57,955 bases of DNA from Eubacterium sp. (GCA_024681515.1 JAILAR010000048.1:1-57955), one strand, 5' to 3'. Positions 26,506 through 35,734 are shown, counted from the stretch's first letter. A program made the numbers and translations. Notes: a model not told the origin generated them from the letters alone.

Positions 26506-26534
26506 CGACACTTCGAGCCTTACGGCGCTCCGTT
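26506..26534 (-). promoter_or_regulatory. Leader hairpin (GGA/GAA family) upstream of phosphatase copy 3
   Basis: AACGGAGCGCC, GTAA loop, GGCTCGAAGTGTCGAATAGAGG on the minus strand. The arms match the family with one mismatch, and it is followed immediately by the GAGGAA ribosome site. It fills the whole gap after phosphatase copy 2. Confidence 0.65.
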
Positions 26535-26539
26535 AATTT

Positions 26540-28528
26540 CTATAAAAATGTGAAGCTGAGCATGGTCATATCATCAAACTGCGGTGCATCTCCCGCAAAC
26601 TCACGGATCGCCCGGGTGATGGCAGCCAGAAGCTCCACATCCTCCAGGTTCCGGTTGTCATTCAGAACCTGCTGCAGACGCTCTGCCCCGAACCGCTCTC
26701 CGTCCGCCCGCATGGCATCCGTGATCCCGTCGGTGTAAAGCAGGATCCGTCCGCCGTGAGGCATCGTAAAGTCATAATCCACAGGTGCCGCACCAAGTCC
26801 GAAGGCGATAGGCGTTCCATGAGGCATCTTCTCGATCACATATCCCGCATCACTCATGCAGAAGGCCGGATAATCATGCCCTGCATTGCAGGAATTCACT
26901 TCGCCCGTCCGAAGATCGATGATCGCGATCCAGGATGTAACGAAATGCCCTTCCGGATTGTTCTCCTCCAGCATCTCGTTGACATACGGAATGATCTCGG
27001 AGGCCTTTCCTCCCATCCGCGCCCGGGATTTGATCATGGTCTTTGTAATGGCCATGAAGAAGGCCGCGCTCATTCCCTTGTCGGATACGTCCGCGATCAG
27101 GAACACTAAATGATCCTCATCCAGCAGGAAGAAATCATAGAAGTCTCCGCCCACTTCTCTGGCCGGATCCATGGACGCCGCCAGCCGGAAGCGATCCGTC
27201 TGCATAGTGCCCTTTGGCAGAAGTTCCCTCTGGAAATGGGTTGCCAGGGAGAGTTCCGTCTCTACCCGGTTCCGGGCCTCGGAAAGAGCTGCATTTTCTG
27301 CGGTATACCGGTCGATCTCGGTCACCATGTCCGCGATATCATCTGCCAGCACACCCAGCTCATTTTTCTTTCTTATGGTCTTCATCTGATCTACAACTGC
27401 CCGGCTGTCCTTATTCTTCGCATAATCCCGGACACCCTTCTGGATCTTCACCGCAGGATCCACAGCCGCACGATGAAGGAAGATCAGCAGCACGCCTGCC
27501 ACCAGAACAAATCCGGCAAACAGGGAATTCAGAACCTGATAGAGGGTACTGTCCTGAAGCGACTTCTGCTGGGTCCAGTCGACGCCGATACCCAGGATCA
27601 GGCGGTTTTCACCGTCCACCTTCAGTGGCGCATAGCCGATCATGTAATACTTCCCGTCTTCGGTCTCTTTCTCCTCATAAAACTGCATTTCATCCGAAGC
27701 AGCCGAACGGAGCTTCTTCCGTGTGTCCTCCGAAGGCGCCAGATCTTTCCGGATCATCCCCAGTTCCGTGAACTGATATCTTTTCTCCGGATCCATGTAG
27801 GAAGGGTCGGCATACTGATACAGAAAGCCTTCCCGACCGTCCCGGATATCCATGATGAATACCGTCTTCTGCTGAATGAACAGATATTCCGCAGAGACCA
27901 TAAAATCCCCGTAAACCTTATAAAACATATGATATGCATACAGCTTCTGCTGAAGCGGAGTAAACGTCTCCAGCTGCTCCCTTGGAAAGGTATCCGCTAT
28001 GAGCAGCATCTCATCATCGAACAGGAAATCGCTCTGCTCCATCTCCTCATCCGTAACGCTGTCCATAAGACCGACGCCGTGTTCATAATAATAATCCACC
28101 AGCCAGCCATGCTCTGCCAGGAAAGCATTTCCGGCCTGCATATCACGGATATCCTTCTGGAGAAGTTCCTCCGCCGTATCCATGGTACTCTTCTTTCCGC
28201 CAATGAGCACCGCGAAGTCAGCGATCACGATCAGAACAGCAAAAGAAAGGGTAATGACCAGCGCCACCTGGAGCAACAACCTTCCCTTCCGACGTTTCTT
28301 TTTGGGCAGATCCGGATCCACAGATGAATCCTCTTCTGCGTTGTCCACGGAATCGGAAGAACGGGCATCTTCTTTCTTCAGACCGGATAAGCTTTGGTCC
28401 TCGATCCTGAACTCCTCGATATTCAATTCCTCGACGCTCGATTCCTCGGCATTCGATCCTCCGATGCTCCATTCTTCGAAAACGGATTCATCTGTATCAG
28501 AGGATTTTTCAAGATCGTTTTCACTCAT
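26540..28528 (-). CDS. Membrane-anchored SpoIIE/PP2C phosphatase, copy 2
   Basis: 662 residues. Compared with copy 3 it has an additional acidic N-terminus (about 1-75) with degenerate EESSVEELNIEE-type repeats, then KKKRRKGRLLLQ before the first transmembrane helix. The sensor domain, second helix, HAMP-like segment and PP2C domain follow. Motifs intact: VGGDFYDFFLLDEDH, IADVSDKGMSAAFFM, YTDGITDAMR and QFDDMTML. The acidic tail may bind a cytoplasmic partner. It probably dephosphorylates a STAS protein encoded elsewhere. Confidence 0.93.
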   Translation of the reverse strand: MSENDLEKSSDTDESVFEEWSIGGSNAEESSVEELNIEEFRIEDQSLSGLKKEDARSSDSVDNAEEDSSVDPDLPKKKRRKGRLLLQVALVITLSFAVLIVIADFAVLIGGKKSTMDTAEELLQKDIRDMQAGNAFLAEHGWLVDYYYEHGVGLMDSVTDEEMEQSDFLFDDEMLLIADTFPREQLETFTPLQQKLYAYHMFYKVYGDFMVSAEYLFIQQKTVFIMDIRDGREGFLYQYADPSYMDPEKRYQFTELGMIRKDLAPSEDTRKKLRSAASDEMQFYEEKETEDGKYYMIGYAPLKVDGENRLILGIGVDWTQQKSLQDSTLYQVLNSLFAGFVLVAGVLLIFLHRAAVDPAVKIQKGVRDYAKNKDSRAVVDQMKTIRKKNELGVLADDIADMVTEIDRYTAENAALSEARNRVETELSLATHFQRELLPKGTMQTDRFRLAASMDPAREVGGDFYDFFLLDEDHLVFLIADVSDKGMSAAFFMAITKTMIKSRARMGGKASEIIPYVNEMLEENNPEGHFVTSWIAIIDLRTGEVNSCNAGHDYPAFCMSDAGYVIEKMPHGTPIAFGLGAAPVDYDFTMPHGGRILLYTDGITDAMRADGERFGAERLQQVLNDNRNLEDVELLAAITRAIREFAGDAPQFDDMTMLSFTFL

Positions 28529-28647
28529 GTTTCGTCCCCTTCTATCCTAACCCTTCTATCCCAATCCCTATCCTGACCACCAACACCCCATTATATTATA
28601 CAATCCGAATGGTAACAAAAGCGCAACAACGCCAAATCCCATCCGAA

Positions 28648-28890
28648 TCAGACAAGCTCCCCGTCAATATTCTCATACAGCCAGTCCATGCCAATGATAC
28701 AGGCTAAGGAAAAAAGCGCATTGGACTTATCCATCTTCCCGCATCCGATGGCCTTGCTGCATTGATTCAGTGTCCCGTTTGCAACCACACCGGAGATCAG
28801 CTCGATGAATTTGTTATATGCAGAACCGATGGCAAGTGCTGCGATCAGAAATATCACCAATGACCCTCGGAACGACTTGGAAACGATCAT
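28648..28890 (-). CDS. 80-residue membrane protein
   Basis: An N-terminal hydrophobic segment (about 8-26) and a weaker one near 58-68, with the central sequence NGTLNQCSKAIGCGKMDKSNALFSL. AGAGG precedes the ATG. It lies 17 bases after phosphatase copy 1 stops, so the two are probably co-transcribed. I do not recognise it; no homologue is visible in this window. Confidence 0.6.
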   Translation of the reverse strand: MIVSKSFRGSLVIFLIAALAIGSAYNKFIELISGVVANGTLNQCSKAIGCGKMDKSNALFSLACIIGMDWLYENIDGELV

Positions 28891-28907
28891 TACAAAAGAA
28901 CCTCTAT

Positions 28908-30782
28908 TTATTGTCCGTTATAACGGACGCACAGCATGGTCAGATCGTCGAACTGCGGTGCCTCTCCGACGAACTCCGCTATGGCCCGGTCAAGCGCTTC
29001 GATCACATCCCGCGGATGCTCGCACTCATGAGAATTCAGCACCTCCAGCATACGGTCGGTACCGAAGAGTTCCAGACCGGCATTGGTTGCTTCCGGTGCG
29101 CCGTCGGTGTAGACCAGAAGCGTGCCGCCCTTTTCCAGTTCCAGTTCATATTCCCGGTATCTGGTCATTTCCATTCCGCCGAGGACAAATCCATGGCGGT
29201 CCTTGACAAGCCGGAACTCACCGCCTGCGGTATGCAGGATCGGGAATTCATGTCCGGCACTTGCCGCGAGCACTTTTCCGGTGGTCCGATCCAGGATACC
29301 AAACCATGCAGTAACAAACATGTCATGCTTATTATTGGCGCAAAGCGTCTCATTTGTTCTGGCAAGCACCTCCGCAGGAGAGGTCCCTGTCTTTGCGTAC
29401 TCACGGATGAGTACCTTCGCGATCATCATGAACAGGGAAGCCGGGACGCCCTTTCCGGACACATCACCGATGACCAGTCCCACATGCGTCGCATCAATAT
29501 CGAAAAAGTCATACAGATCACCGCCGACCTCTTTGGCGGGATCCATGGAAGCATAGAGCTCATAATCCGGAACATCCGGGAATTCTCCGGGCAGGAAATC
29601 CTGCTGGATATCCGATGCAAGTGCAAGCTCCGTCTCCACTCTCTCCCGTTCTCCGGTCAGCCGTGAGACTTCCTCGGTATAGTTGTCGATCTCCACAGCC
29701 ATCTTCGTCACGTCATCTGCAAGGGCACCGAACTCGTTCCGCTGTTTGATGTCCTTCATATGCTCATACGCTCTCAAGCTGTCTTTGGTCTCCATATATT
29801 CCCGGACACCCCTCTGCACCTTGCCCACCGGCCGGATCGCGGAGCGGTTAATGAAGAACAGCAGAAGAACCGCCGCCAGCGCCAGCGTAAGTGCACTGAC
29901 ACCTGCGATCCATATTACATCCTTTACGACCGAAGAATGAAAGCGGCTCCAGTCATATACAAGAAGCTGTACGGCCCGCACGACTCCTTTGTCCCTGTCC
30001 CAGATGGGCGTGATATAGATATAATAATAATTCCCGTTTTTCGGAGAATCATAACGTTCGAACACGGAGATGCCGCTTGTCTTAACTTTTTTTACCCCAT
30101 CCAGTCCATCCAGCAGTTCGCTGAGATCCTCTCCCAGATACGGATTGTAGTCAAGCCCTTGCAAGTCCTCTTCAAAAACATCTCCCACCACCATGATCGA
30201 TGTTCCCCAGTGTTCATCGCTGACATCGATGATTAAGGATGTCAGATTCTGCATCAGGACATAACTCATCATCTGTTCCATATAAAAATCCGAATAAATA
30301 TATGCAGCAAGAATGCGTCGTGCACGCTCGGGTGCTGCCTGAATCTTCTCCAGGTCAAAAACGGGAGAAGTGGTGCCTTCTTCCAGCGGAAAGGTCTCGA
30401 TCATTTCCATGAAATTCTTGTCCTCCGGATCCGCTGCAACATATGAGTAAGCAACAACCGGATTTGCTTCCCACTCATCGAAGAACCATCCAAGTGCATT
30501 CAGATCATCAAAATTGATTGACTGACGCGCCGCCAGCGGCTGCATGTACTCTTCCTTGGATTCCAGATAGGATCTCACATATCCTTTTTCAAGAAGCAGA
30601 GCCATGATCAGGATCAGCACCAGAAAAATAGCGGAAATGATCAAACCGACCTGTACCAGAAGTTTCCGGTTCCGCTTGATCTTCGGAAGCCGGATCTTTT
30701 TCCGCCCTTTTCCGTCTGTCTGCTCTTTTATCTGTTCCTGTGTCCGATCTTGTGCCTGATCTTGTGTCTGAACCGGTTCCAT
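28908..30782 (-). CDS. Membrane-anchored SpoIIE/PP2C phosphatase, copy 1
   Basis: 624 residues from the ATG at 30782, with GGAGG six bases upstream. A Gln-rich N-terminus and basic patch precede the first transmembrane helix. An extracytoplasmic domain of about 250 residues follows, then a second helix, a HAMP-like segment and the PP2C domain. Motifs intact: VGGDLYDFFDIDATH, IGDVSGKGVPASLFM, YTDGAPEATN and QFDDLTML. It is the first gene of the cluster; a TATAAT at 30827-30832 on the minus strand could serve as its -10 box with a poor -35. Confidence 0.93.
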   Translation of the reverse strand: MEPVQTQDQAQDRTQEQIKEQTDGKGRKKIRLPKIKRNRKLLVQVGLIISAIFLVLILIMALLLEKGYVRSYLESKEEYMQPLAARQSINFDDLNALGWFFDEWEANPVVAYSYVAADPEDKNFMEMIETFPLEEGTTSPVFDLEKIQAAPERARRILAAYIYSDFYMEQMMSYVLMQNLTSLIIDVSDEHWGTSIMVVGDVFEEDLQGLDYNPYLGEDLSELLDGLDGVKKVKTSGISVFERYDSPKNGNYYYIYITPIWDRDKGVVRAVQLLVYDWSRFHSSVVKDVIWIAGVSALTLALAAVLLLFFINRSAIRPVGKVQRGVREYMETKDSLRAYEHMKDIKQRNEFGALADDVTKMAVEIDNYTEEVSRLTGERERVETELALASDIQQDFLPGEFPDVPDYELYASMDPAKEVGGDLYDFFDIDATHVGLVIGDVSGKGVPASLFMMIAKVLIREYAKTGTSPAEVLARTNETLCANNKHDMFVTAWFGILDRTTGKVLAASAGHEFPILHTAGGEFRLVKDRHGFVLGGMEMTRYREYELELEKGGTLLVYTDGAPEATNAGLELFGTDRMLEVLNSHECEHPRDVIEALDRAIAEFVGEAPQFDDLTMLCVRYNGQ

Positions 30783-30897
30783 ACTCAACCTCCGAATGTA
30801 ATAAAAGCCTCTGCACATCCTCTCCCATTATACTATTTTTTCAGACTCAGAAAAATGTTTTTTTGATTTCAAATCATTATCATTTGCTGTCCTGTGG

Positions 30898-30926
30898 TTG
30901 TCTCTCTCTCCGAAAACAGATATAAT
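30898..30926 (+). promoter_or_regulatory. Promoter of the TAXI-gltS pair
   Basis: TTGTCT and TATAAT with a 17-base spacer on the plus strand, 42 bases before the TAXI start codon. Confidence 0.7.
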
Positions 30927-30967
30927 AGATGACAGGGTCAAACGTTATTTTAACCAGGAGTCCTTAT

Positions 30968-31942
30968 ATGAAAAACAAGCTTAAATTTACCGTCCTCATA
31001 ATCCTTCTGCTCTCGCTTACCTGCTGCGGCAGGAAAACGGAGCTTCATTTTGGTTCCGGAAATCAGGAGGGGATGTACTATGCCTACGCAGAGCAGCTAA
31101 GTTCTCTGATGAACGAGGATCTCACTCTTCGGATCCGCACCACCACCGGTTCAGCGGCGAATATCCGCCTACTGCAGAAGGGATATCTGGATGCGGCGAT
31201 CGTTCAGAATGACAATCTGTATGAGACGGCCGAGGCCACGGAGGATACTCTCGGCTTCAGTGCGGTCGGCGGTCTGTATACGGAATCGATGCAGATCCTG
31301 GTACGCTCCGATTCCGATATTCACTCCCTGGAAGATCTGACGGGAAAAACGATCTCCGTAGGGGAGCAGGATTCCGGAACCGAGCTGAATGCCAGAGCAC
31401 TCCTGCAGCTTCACGGAATCCCCTTTGAGGATCTGAATGTAAGATATCTGTCCCTTTCAGATGCAGCCGACGAACTTCGGGAAGGGCACATCGACGCCCT
31501 CTTCTACACCGCAGGTGCACCGACGCAGGGACTTTCCCAGCTTGCAAAGGAGACGTCCCTCAGGTTTCTTTCGATCTCTGATGAGGACGCACGCCGGATG
31601 CGGAACTTATATCCGGATTACGTGGAATGCGTGATCCCGGCAGGAACCTACCAGGGACAGACGGAGGACATCCATACCCTGGGCGTACGCGCCGTACTTC
31701 TGGTGTCAAACAGTCTGGACGATGAGACCGTTCGAAAACTGACACAGTATATCTTTCAAAACGCAGAAACGCTTCGCGCAGGGATTGTTTCGGAAGGGTC
31801 TTATACCGCAGCCTATGCCGCAGAGTCCATCCGGATCCCGTTTCATCCGGGTGCAGCGGCCTATCTGAAGGAACAGGGGATTGAAGTAAGAACGACCACC
31901 AATCCGGGAAGTGCACCGGTGATCGGCGGCCAGGATGATTGA
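30968..31942 (+). CDS. TAXI-family solute-binding lipoprotein
   Basis: 324 residues from the ATG at 30968, with AGGAG upstream. A lipoprotein signal ends LLLSLTCCGRK. The mature protein follows the TAXI pattern: FGSGNQEGMYYAYAEQLS, RTTTGSAANIRLLQKGYLDAAIVQND, LEDLTGKTISVGEQDSGT and DALFYTAGAP. TAXI proteins deliver substrate to TRAP transporters, but no TRAP membrane gene is present. The next gene on the strand is a GltS-type glutamate carrier, so this protein may work with GltS; glutamate is a known ligand of some TAXI proteins. Confidence 0.88.
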   Translation: MKNKLKFTVLIILLLSLTCCGRKTELHFGSGNQEGMYYAYAEQLSSLMNEDLTLRIRTTTGSAANIRLLQKGYLDAAIVQNDNLYETAEATEDTLGFSAVGGLYTESMQILVRSDSDIHSLEDLTGKTISVGEQDSGTELNARALLQLHGIPFEDLNVRYLSLSDAADELREGHIDALFYTAGAPTQGLSQLAKETSLRFLSISDEDARRMRNLYPDYVECVIPAGTYQGQTEDIHTLGVRAVLLVSNSLDDETVRKLTQYIFQNAETLRAGIVSEGSYTAAYAAESIRIPFHPGAAAYLKEQGIEVRTTTNPGSAPVIGGQDD

Positions 31943-31980
31943 TCATAATAAGCACGCGCTCGAACAGTATTATAAAAAAA

Positions 31981-32036
31981 CGGCGAAAGCCGCGACATCG
32001 ACGGATACGAAGTATCCGAAGATGTGGCATGGCTCA
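31981..32036 (+). promoter_or_regulatory. Long leader element upstream of gltS
   Basis: CGGC/GCCG hairpin with GAAA loop, CGACATCGA, CGGATAC/GTATCCG hairpin with GAA loop, AAGATGT, then GGCATGGCTCA. Third and best-paired copy of the family (also 6603-6669 and 16235-16298). It contains a small reading frame MAQNTKW that ends just before the gltS AGGAG. Confidence 0.6.
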
Positions 32037-32070
32037 AAATACGAAATGGTAAATACAGGAGTAACTTGGA

Positions 32071-33255
32071 ATGTTAGTTGAACTTAATATGTACCAGACA
32101 CTGGGTATCGCAGTACTGGTACTTCTGTTCGGAGAACAATTGAAGAAGAGGATTGCTCTGCTGGAGCGTTTCTGTATTCCCGCCCCCGTAGTGGGAGGTC
32201 TGATCTATGCCATCGTGATGACGGTGCTCTATGCCCTGAACCTGGTAGAATTCTCCTACGACAAAACCCTGAAGGATCTCTGCATGGTCATCTTCTTCAC
32301 GTCTGTGGGATTTCAGGCAAATATCCGCATCCTGAAACGCGGCGGCGTAGGACTGCTGATCTTTCTCGGGATCGTTATCGCCATGATCTTCGCACAGAAT
32401 CTCCTGTCCATCGGACTGGCAAAACTGGTGGGGGTGGATAACGGCATCGGTCTGTCAACCGGATCGATTCCCATGGTGGGCGGTCACGGTACTTCGGCAG
32501 CTTTTGGGCCGATCCTGGAAGATTTCGGCTTCAAAGGCGCCACTACCATCTGCTCTGCAGCTGCCACCTTCGGACTTGTCATGGGTTCTCTCATGGGCGG
32601 GCCTCTGGCGCAGCGCCGGATCCGGAAACACAATCTGACGCAGAATTACTCTGTCATGGAGAAGGAATCCGAAGCAGACGAGGAAGCACACCACCCTCTC
32701 CCCGGAAAATACGCCACAGCCACGTACCAGCTGGCCATTGCCATCGGTCTCGGCACGATCCTTTCCTGGCTGCTGTCCCTGACCGGTCTGACATTTCCGG
32801 TCTACATCGGCGGCATGCTGGTGGCTGCGATCATGCGGAATCTGAGCGAGCACATTTCCGGTATGGAAATGCGTATGGGGGAGATCAATGAGATCGGTGA
32901 TATCTGTCTGACACTCTTTCTGGGGATCGCCATGATCACGCTGAAGCTCTGGCAGCTGGCGGATCTTGCCCTTCCTCTCATCCTGCTGCTGACAGGCCAG
33001 ACCGTCCTGATGTTTATCTTTGCTTACTTTATCGTCTTCAACCTGATGGGCATGGATTATGACGCCGCGGTGCTCTCCGCGGGTTTCTGCGGTTTCGTCA
33101 TGGGAGCAACCCCGAATGCCATGGCAAATATGCAGGCCATCACGCAGAAATATCACCCTTCCATCAGGGCCTATATCATCATCCCCATCGTCGGAAGCAT
33201 GTTTGCGGATTTTATCAACAGCCTGGTGATCACCATGTTCATCAACTCCATCTGA
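32071..33255 (+). CDS. gltS: Sodium/glutamate symporter
   Basis: 394 residues, normal for GltS. Ten or more transmembrane segments in two inverted halves. The two pore signatures are visible: STGSIPMVGGHGTSAAFGP (about 129-147) and GFCGFVMGATPNAMANM (about 340-357). It imports glutamate with sodium. It is preceded by a TAXI binding lipoprotein and a structured leader. The protein carries the central loop expected between the halves (about 185-215). Confidence 0.93.
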   Translation: MLVELNMYQTLGIAVLVLLFGEQLKKRIALLERFCIPAPVVGGLIYAIVMTVLYALNLVEFSYDKTLKDLCMVIFFTSVGFQANIRILKRGGVGLLIFLGIVIAMIFAQNLLSIGLAKLVGVDNGIGLSTGSIPMVGGHGTSAAFGPILEDFGFKGATTICSAAATFGLVMGSLMGGPLAQRRIRKHNLTQNYSVMEKESEADEEAHHPLPGKYATATYQLAIAIGLGTILSWLLSLTGLTFPVYIGGMLVAAIMRNLSEHISGMEMRMGEINEIGDICLTLFLGIAMITLKLWQLADLALPLILLLTGQTVLMFIFAYFIVFNLMGMDYDAAVLSAGFCGFVMGATPNAMANMQAITQKYHPSIRAYIIIPIVGSMFADFINSLVITMFINSI

Positions 33256-33320
33256 TCCGTATTGTCTGCTCACACTCCGGCCCCCCGCCGCTCACATGCT
33301 TTGCGTATCATTTTCTCTCA

Positions 33321-34481
33321 TCAGGTGTGCTCACCGCGGCTATGCCTACGATCCTTCAGCAAAAATCCGTCCACCTTCGAAAGGATCCATGCCGAAATGA
33401 CAGAGAGTATATAGACATGCCCGATATAAAGAAAATCAGGCATACTGCCACCGACGCCTCCGGGAAGGAGTCTTCGGAACAGCTCATGGATCAGATAGAC
33501 CTCCAGACTGATACTCCCCAGAAAAGTAAGCACCGGATTCTTAAACTCGATCCTTAAATTGATCAGCAGCAAAACGAAGACGAAAAGCGCGCAGAAGATC
33601 ACCTGCGCCGGAAGCGTCAGGAATTTCTCCAGATACCCCGGATGTCCCTGCCATTCCTGATAATAACCGAACCTGCCCTGCATGAACTGCTCGAAAAAGT
33701 ACCATCCCACCAGGAGCAGGATTGAAACGGGAAGCAGCCATTTCCTGCATCTGAACAAGGCCGCCTTCAGGCGGTCTTCATTTTTTGCAAATAATACCCC
33801 CATGATAAAAATGAGTGTGGAATTGTACCACCACTCTCCCATAAACCATCGTCTGCCGCCCTCCGAAGAACCATGTCCCAGAAGAAGGGCAAAGACCACC
33901 AGAAGCAACGTAATACCGGCAAGCAGAGCTATGGAAAGTCTTTCCGACTTTGACCATCGAAAGCAAAGATAAAAGGCGATATACAGAAAGATGATTTCCA
34001 CAATGAACCATGCATTTCCGTTCAGAAGCGGATAGCCGAGGATCCGGGCACATACCTGCCAAAAGCCATGGACACTGGTTTTTGAAAAAAGGGAAAACAG
34101 CGCCACATAAAGAATATTTGTAAGAAAGTAGGGAACCAACAGCTTCGGAAGCCGCCTCATCAGAAAGCCTTTCAGATAGTGATCTTTGGTCCTGTAGCTC
34201 TTAAACAGGCCAAATCCCGAGAAGAAAAAGAAAACCGATGTAAACAGGATTCCAAAGGAATTCCACAGCGTTATGGGGCCTTTTCTTACAGCACCGTAAT
34301 TGGTAACGGTCTGTGCCATATGATGCAGGATCACCATGAGCGCAGCAAAAACCTGCAGTGCCTTCCCCTGCTCCAGACTCCAGGCACTGCGGAGAAAGTC
34401 ATCCGTCTTATGCTTCCTCGCCCCGGCCACAAGGATCGAAACGATGGTCACCGGATACAGAAGCAATAAAAAATCTGACAT
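33321..34481 (-). CDS. Membrane acyltransferase, family 3
   Basis: 386 residues with about ten transmembrane segments. The N-terminus holds LQVFAALMVILHHMAQT, the segment carrying the conserved His of PF01757 proteins, and SVFFFFSGFGLFKSY. These enzymes acetylate or acylate sugars and peptidoglycan-linked molecules at the membrane. It stands alone, convergent with gltS. Confidence 0.85.
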   Translation of the reverse strand: MSDFLLLLYPVTIVSILVAGARKHKTDDFLRSAWSLEQGKALQVFAALMVILHHMAQTVTNYGAVRKGPITLWNSFGILFTSVFFFFSGFGLFKSYRTKDHYLKGFLMRRLPKLLVPYFLTNILYVALFSLFSKTSVHGFWQVCARILGYPLLNGNAWFIVEIIFLYIAFYLCFRWSKSERLSIALLAGITLLLVVFALLLGHGSSEGGRRWFMGEWWYNSTLIFIMGVLFAKNEDRLKAALFRCRKWLLPVSILLLVGWYFFEQFMQGRFGYYQEWQGHPGYLEKFLTLPAQVIFCALFVFVLLLINLRIEFKNPVLTFLGSISLEVYLIHELFRRLLPGGVGGSMPDFLYIGHVYILSVISAWILSKVDGFLLKDRRHSRGEHT

Positions 34482-34900
34482 CGTATCTCCCCCGTTATCT
34501 CTTAATGATCTCTCATAAGATCATTTTCTGTTTAGAATCCTCAATTGTCATACTACCACAATCTCAGAATACTCTTTCACCGTAGGTTCGGTCTTCAGAT
34601 TAAATCTTGCGATCGTGGAAGTGATCCGGATCTTTATAGATCTGATCGTAAGTCGTTCTTGTATAGGCTTGATCATATGTATCAGATATTGTACCATAAT
34701 GAACGATGATCTGTCATCCTGATATCATAACTGCTGAATGACATTTGGGATTAGATTTGGTACATTCATTCATATAGATGATGCCGGGGTCAAAAGGTAT
34801 TTTTCCGCCGGTTGATCACCCTGACAAAAAGAGCAGAAAAAGTCGGGATCGGAATGCCCTGATGTGAAATAATGAATTTAGGCGAAATGAGGTGGCCGTT
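34482..34900. other. 419-base gap with possible gene remnants
   Basis: Contains short hairpins, the GGGGTCAAAAGGTATTTT repeat (34784-34811) and, on the minus strand, a stop-ended frame reading TYDQIYKDPDHFHDRKI without a start codon (about 34600-34660). A 49-codon frame also exists at about 34550-34698. Neither has a ribosome site. This looks like decayed coding sequence plus the promoter region of the AraC gene. Confidence 0.35.
34784..34811. repeat. Short intergenic repeat GGGGTCAAAAGGTATTTT, copy 2
   Basis: Shares the 18-mer and the preceding GATG with 9537-9562. CCGG arms flank it here. It lies 90 bases upstream of the AraC-type gene. Confidence 0.5.
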
Positions 34901-35734
34901 ATGAAAGACTGGATCGAAGGATTTCAGGCTTCCATTGATTATATCGAGCAAAACCTGACAGAGGAGCTGGATATCGGGAAGATTGCAAAGGAGGCAGCGC
35001 TTTCTCCGTTTTATTATCACCGTATGTTCGGTGCCATGTGCGGCATGACCGTAGGCGAATACATCCGTGCACGCCGTATGACACTGGCAGCCCAGGAGCT
35101 TTCCTGCTCCGATCATAAGGTGATCGATATCGCCGTGAAGTACGGCTATGATTCTCCGGACAGCTTTGCAAAGGCTTTCCAGCGCTTTCACGGCATCACC
35201 CCCACCCAGGCAAGAGAATCGGGGGCGAGCCTGCGGTCATTTGCTCCGCTGCATATCAAGATCACATTGGAGGGCGGAACCATGTTGGATTATAAGATCG
35301 TAGAAAAGGCACCCTTTACGGTTGTTGGCATAAAAAGGAGATTTGATGCCGAGACCAGCTACCGGGAGATCCCGAAATTCTGGGGTGAGTGGGCATCAGA
35401 TATGATGGGTTTAAAGGGAATATTCGGCATATGCACGGACATGGACGGCAAAACCTTTGACTATTGGATTGCGGACCTGTATCTGCCGTGGGAAGATATC
35501 CCGGAAGGCTGCTCTGCTCATCAGATCCCCGGTGGACTCTGGGCCCTGTTCAGATGCGAAGGAGCATTACCTGACAGTATGCAGAAGGTCAATACTCAGA
35601 TCTGGACGGAGTGGCTTCCCGCTCTGAAGGATTACACCCTGGCCGGCAATTATTCATTGGAGTATTATCTGCCGCCGGCGAAAGATCCTGCCGATACGGT
35701 CAGCTATATCTGTATCCCACTAAAAAAAGTATGA
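34901..35734 (+). CDS. AraC-type regulator with GyrI-like effector domain
   Basis: 277 residues from the ATG at 34901, with GAGGTGG five bases upstream. Two helix-turn-helix units (about 20-105) include LDIGKIAKEAALSPFYYHRMFGAMCGMTVGEYIRARR (read in parts) and IDIAVKYGYDSPDSFAKAFQRFHGITPTQAR. Residues about 130-277 form a GyrI-like small-molecule-binding domain (YKIVEKAPFTVVGIKRRF; GLWALFRCEG). This is the Rob/BltR-like arrangement used for sensing hydrophobic ligands or drugs. It is followed by a MutS-like gene on the same strand. Confidence 0.9.
   Translation: MKDWIEGFQASIDYIEQNLTEELDIGKIAKEAALSPFYYHRMFGAMCGMTVGEYIRARRMTLAAQELSCSDHKVIDIAVKYGYDSPDSFAKAFQRFHGITPTQARESGASLRSFAPLHIKITLEGGTMLDYKIVEKAPFTVVGIKRRFDAETSYREIPKFWGEWASDMMGLKGIFGICTDMDGKTFDYWIADLYLPWEDIPEGCSAHQIPGGLWALFRCEGALPDSMQKVNTQIWTEWLPALKDYTLAGNYSLEYYLPPAKDPADTVSYICIPLKKV

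Noticed and set aside
31981-32036. Cyclic di-GMP or other known riboswitch before gltS
   Set aside because: Conserved blocks of GEMM, fluoride, THF, glycine and similar riboswitches are not present. It is recorded as an unknown leader element.
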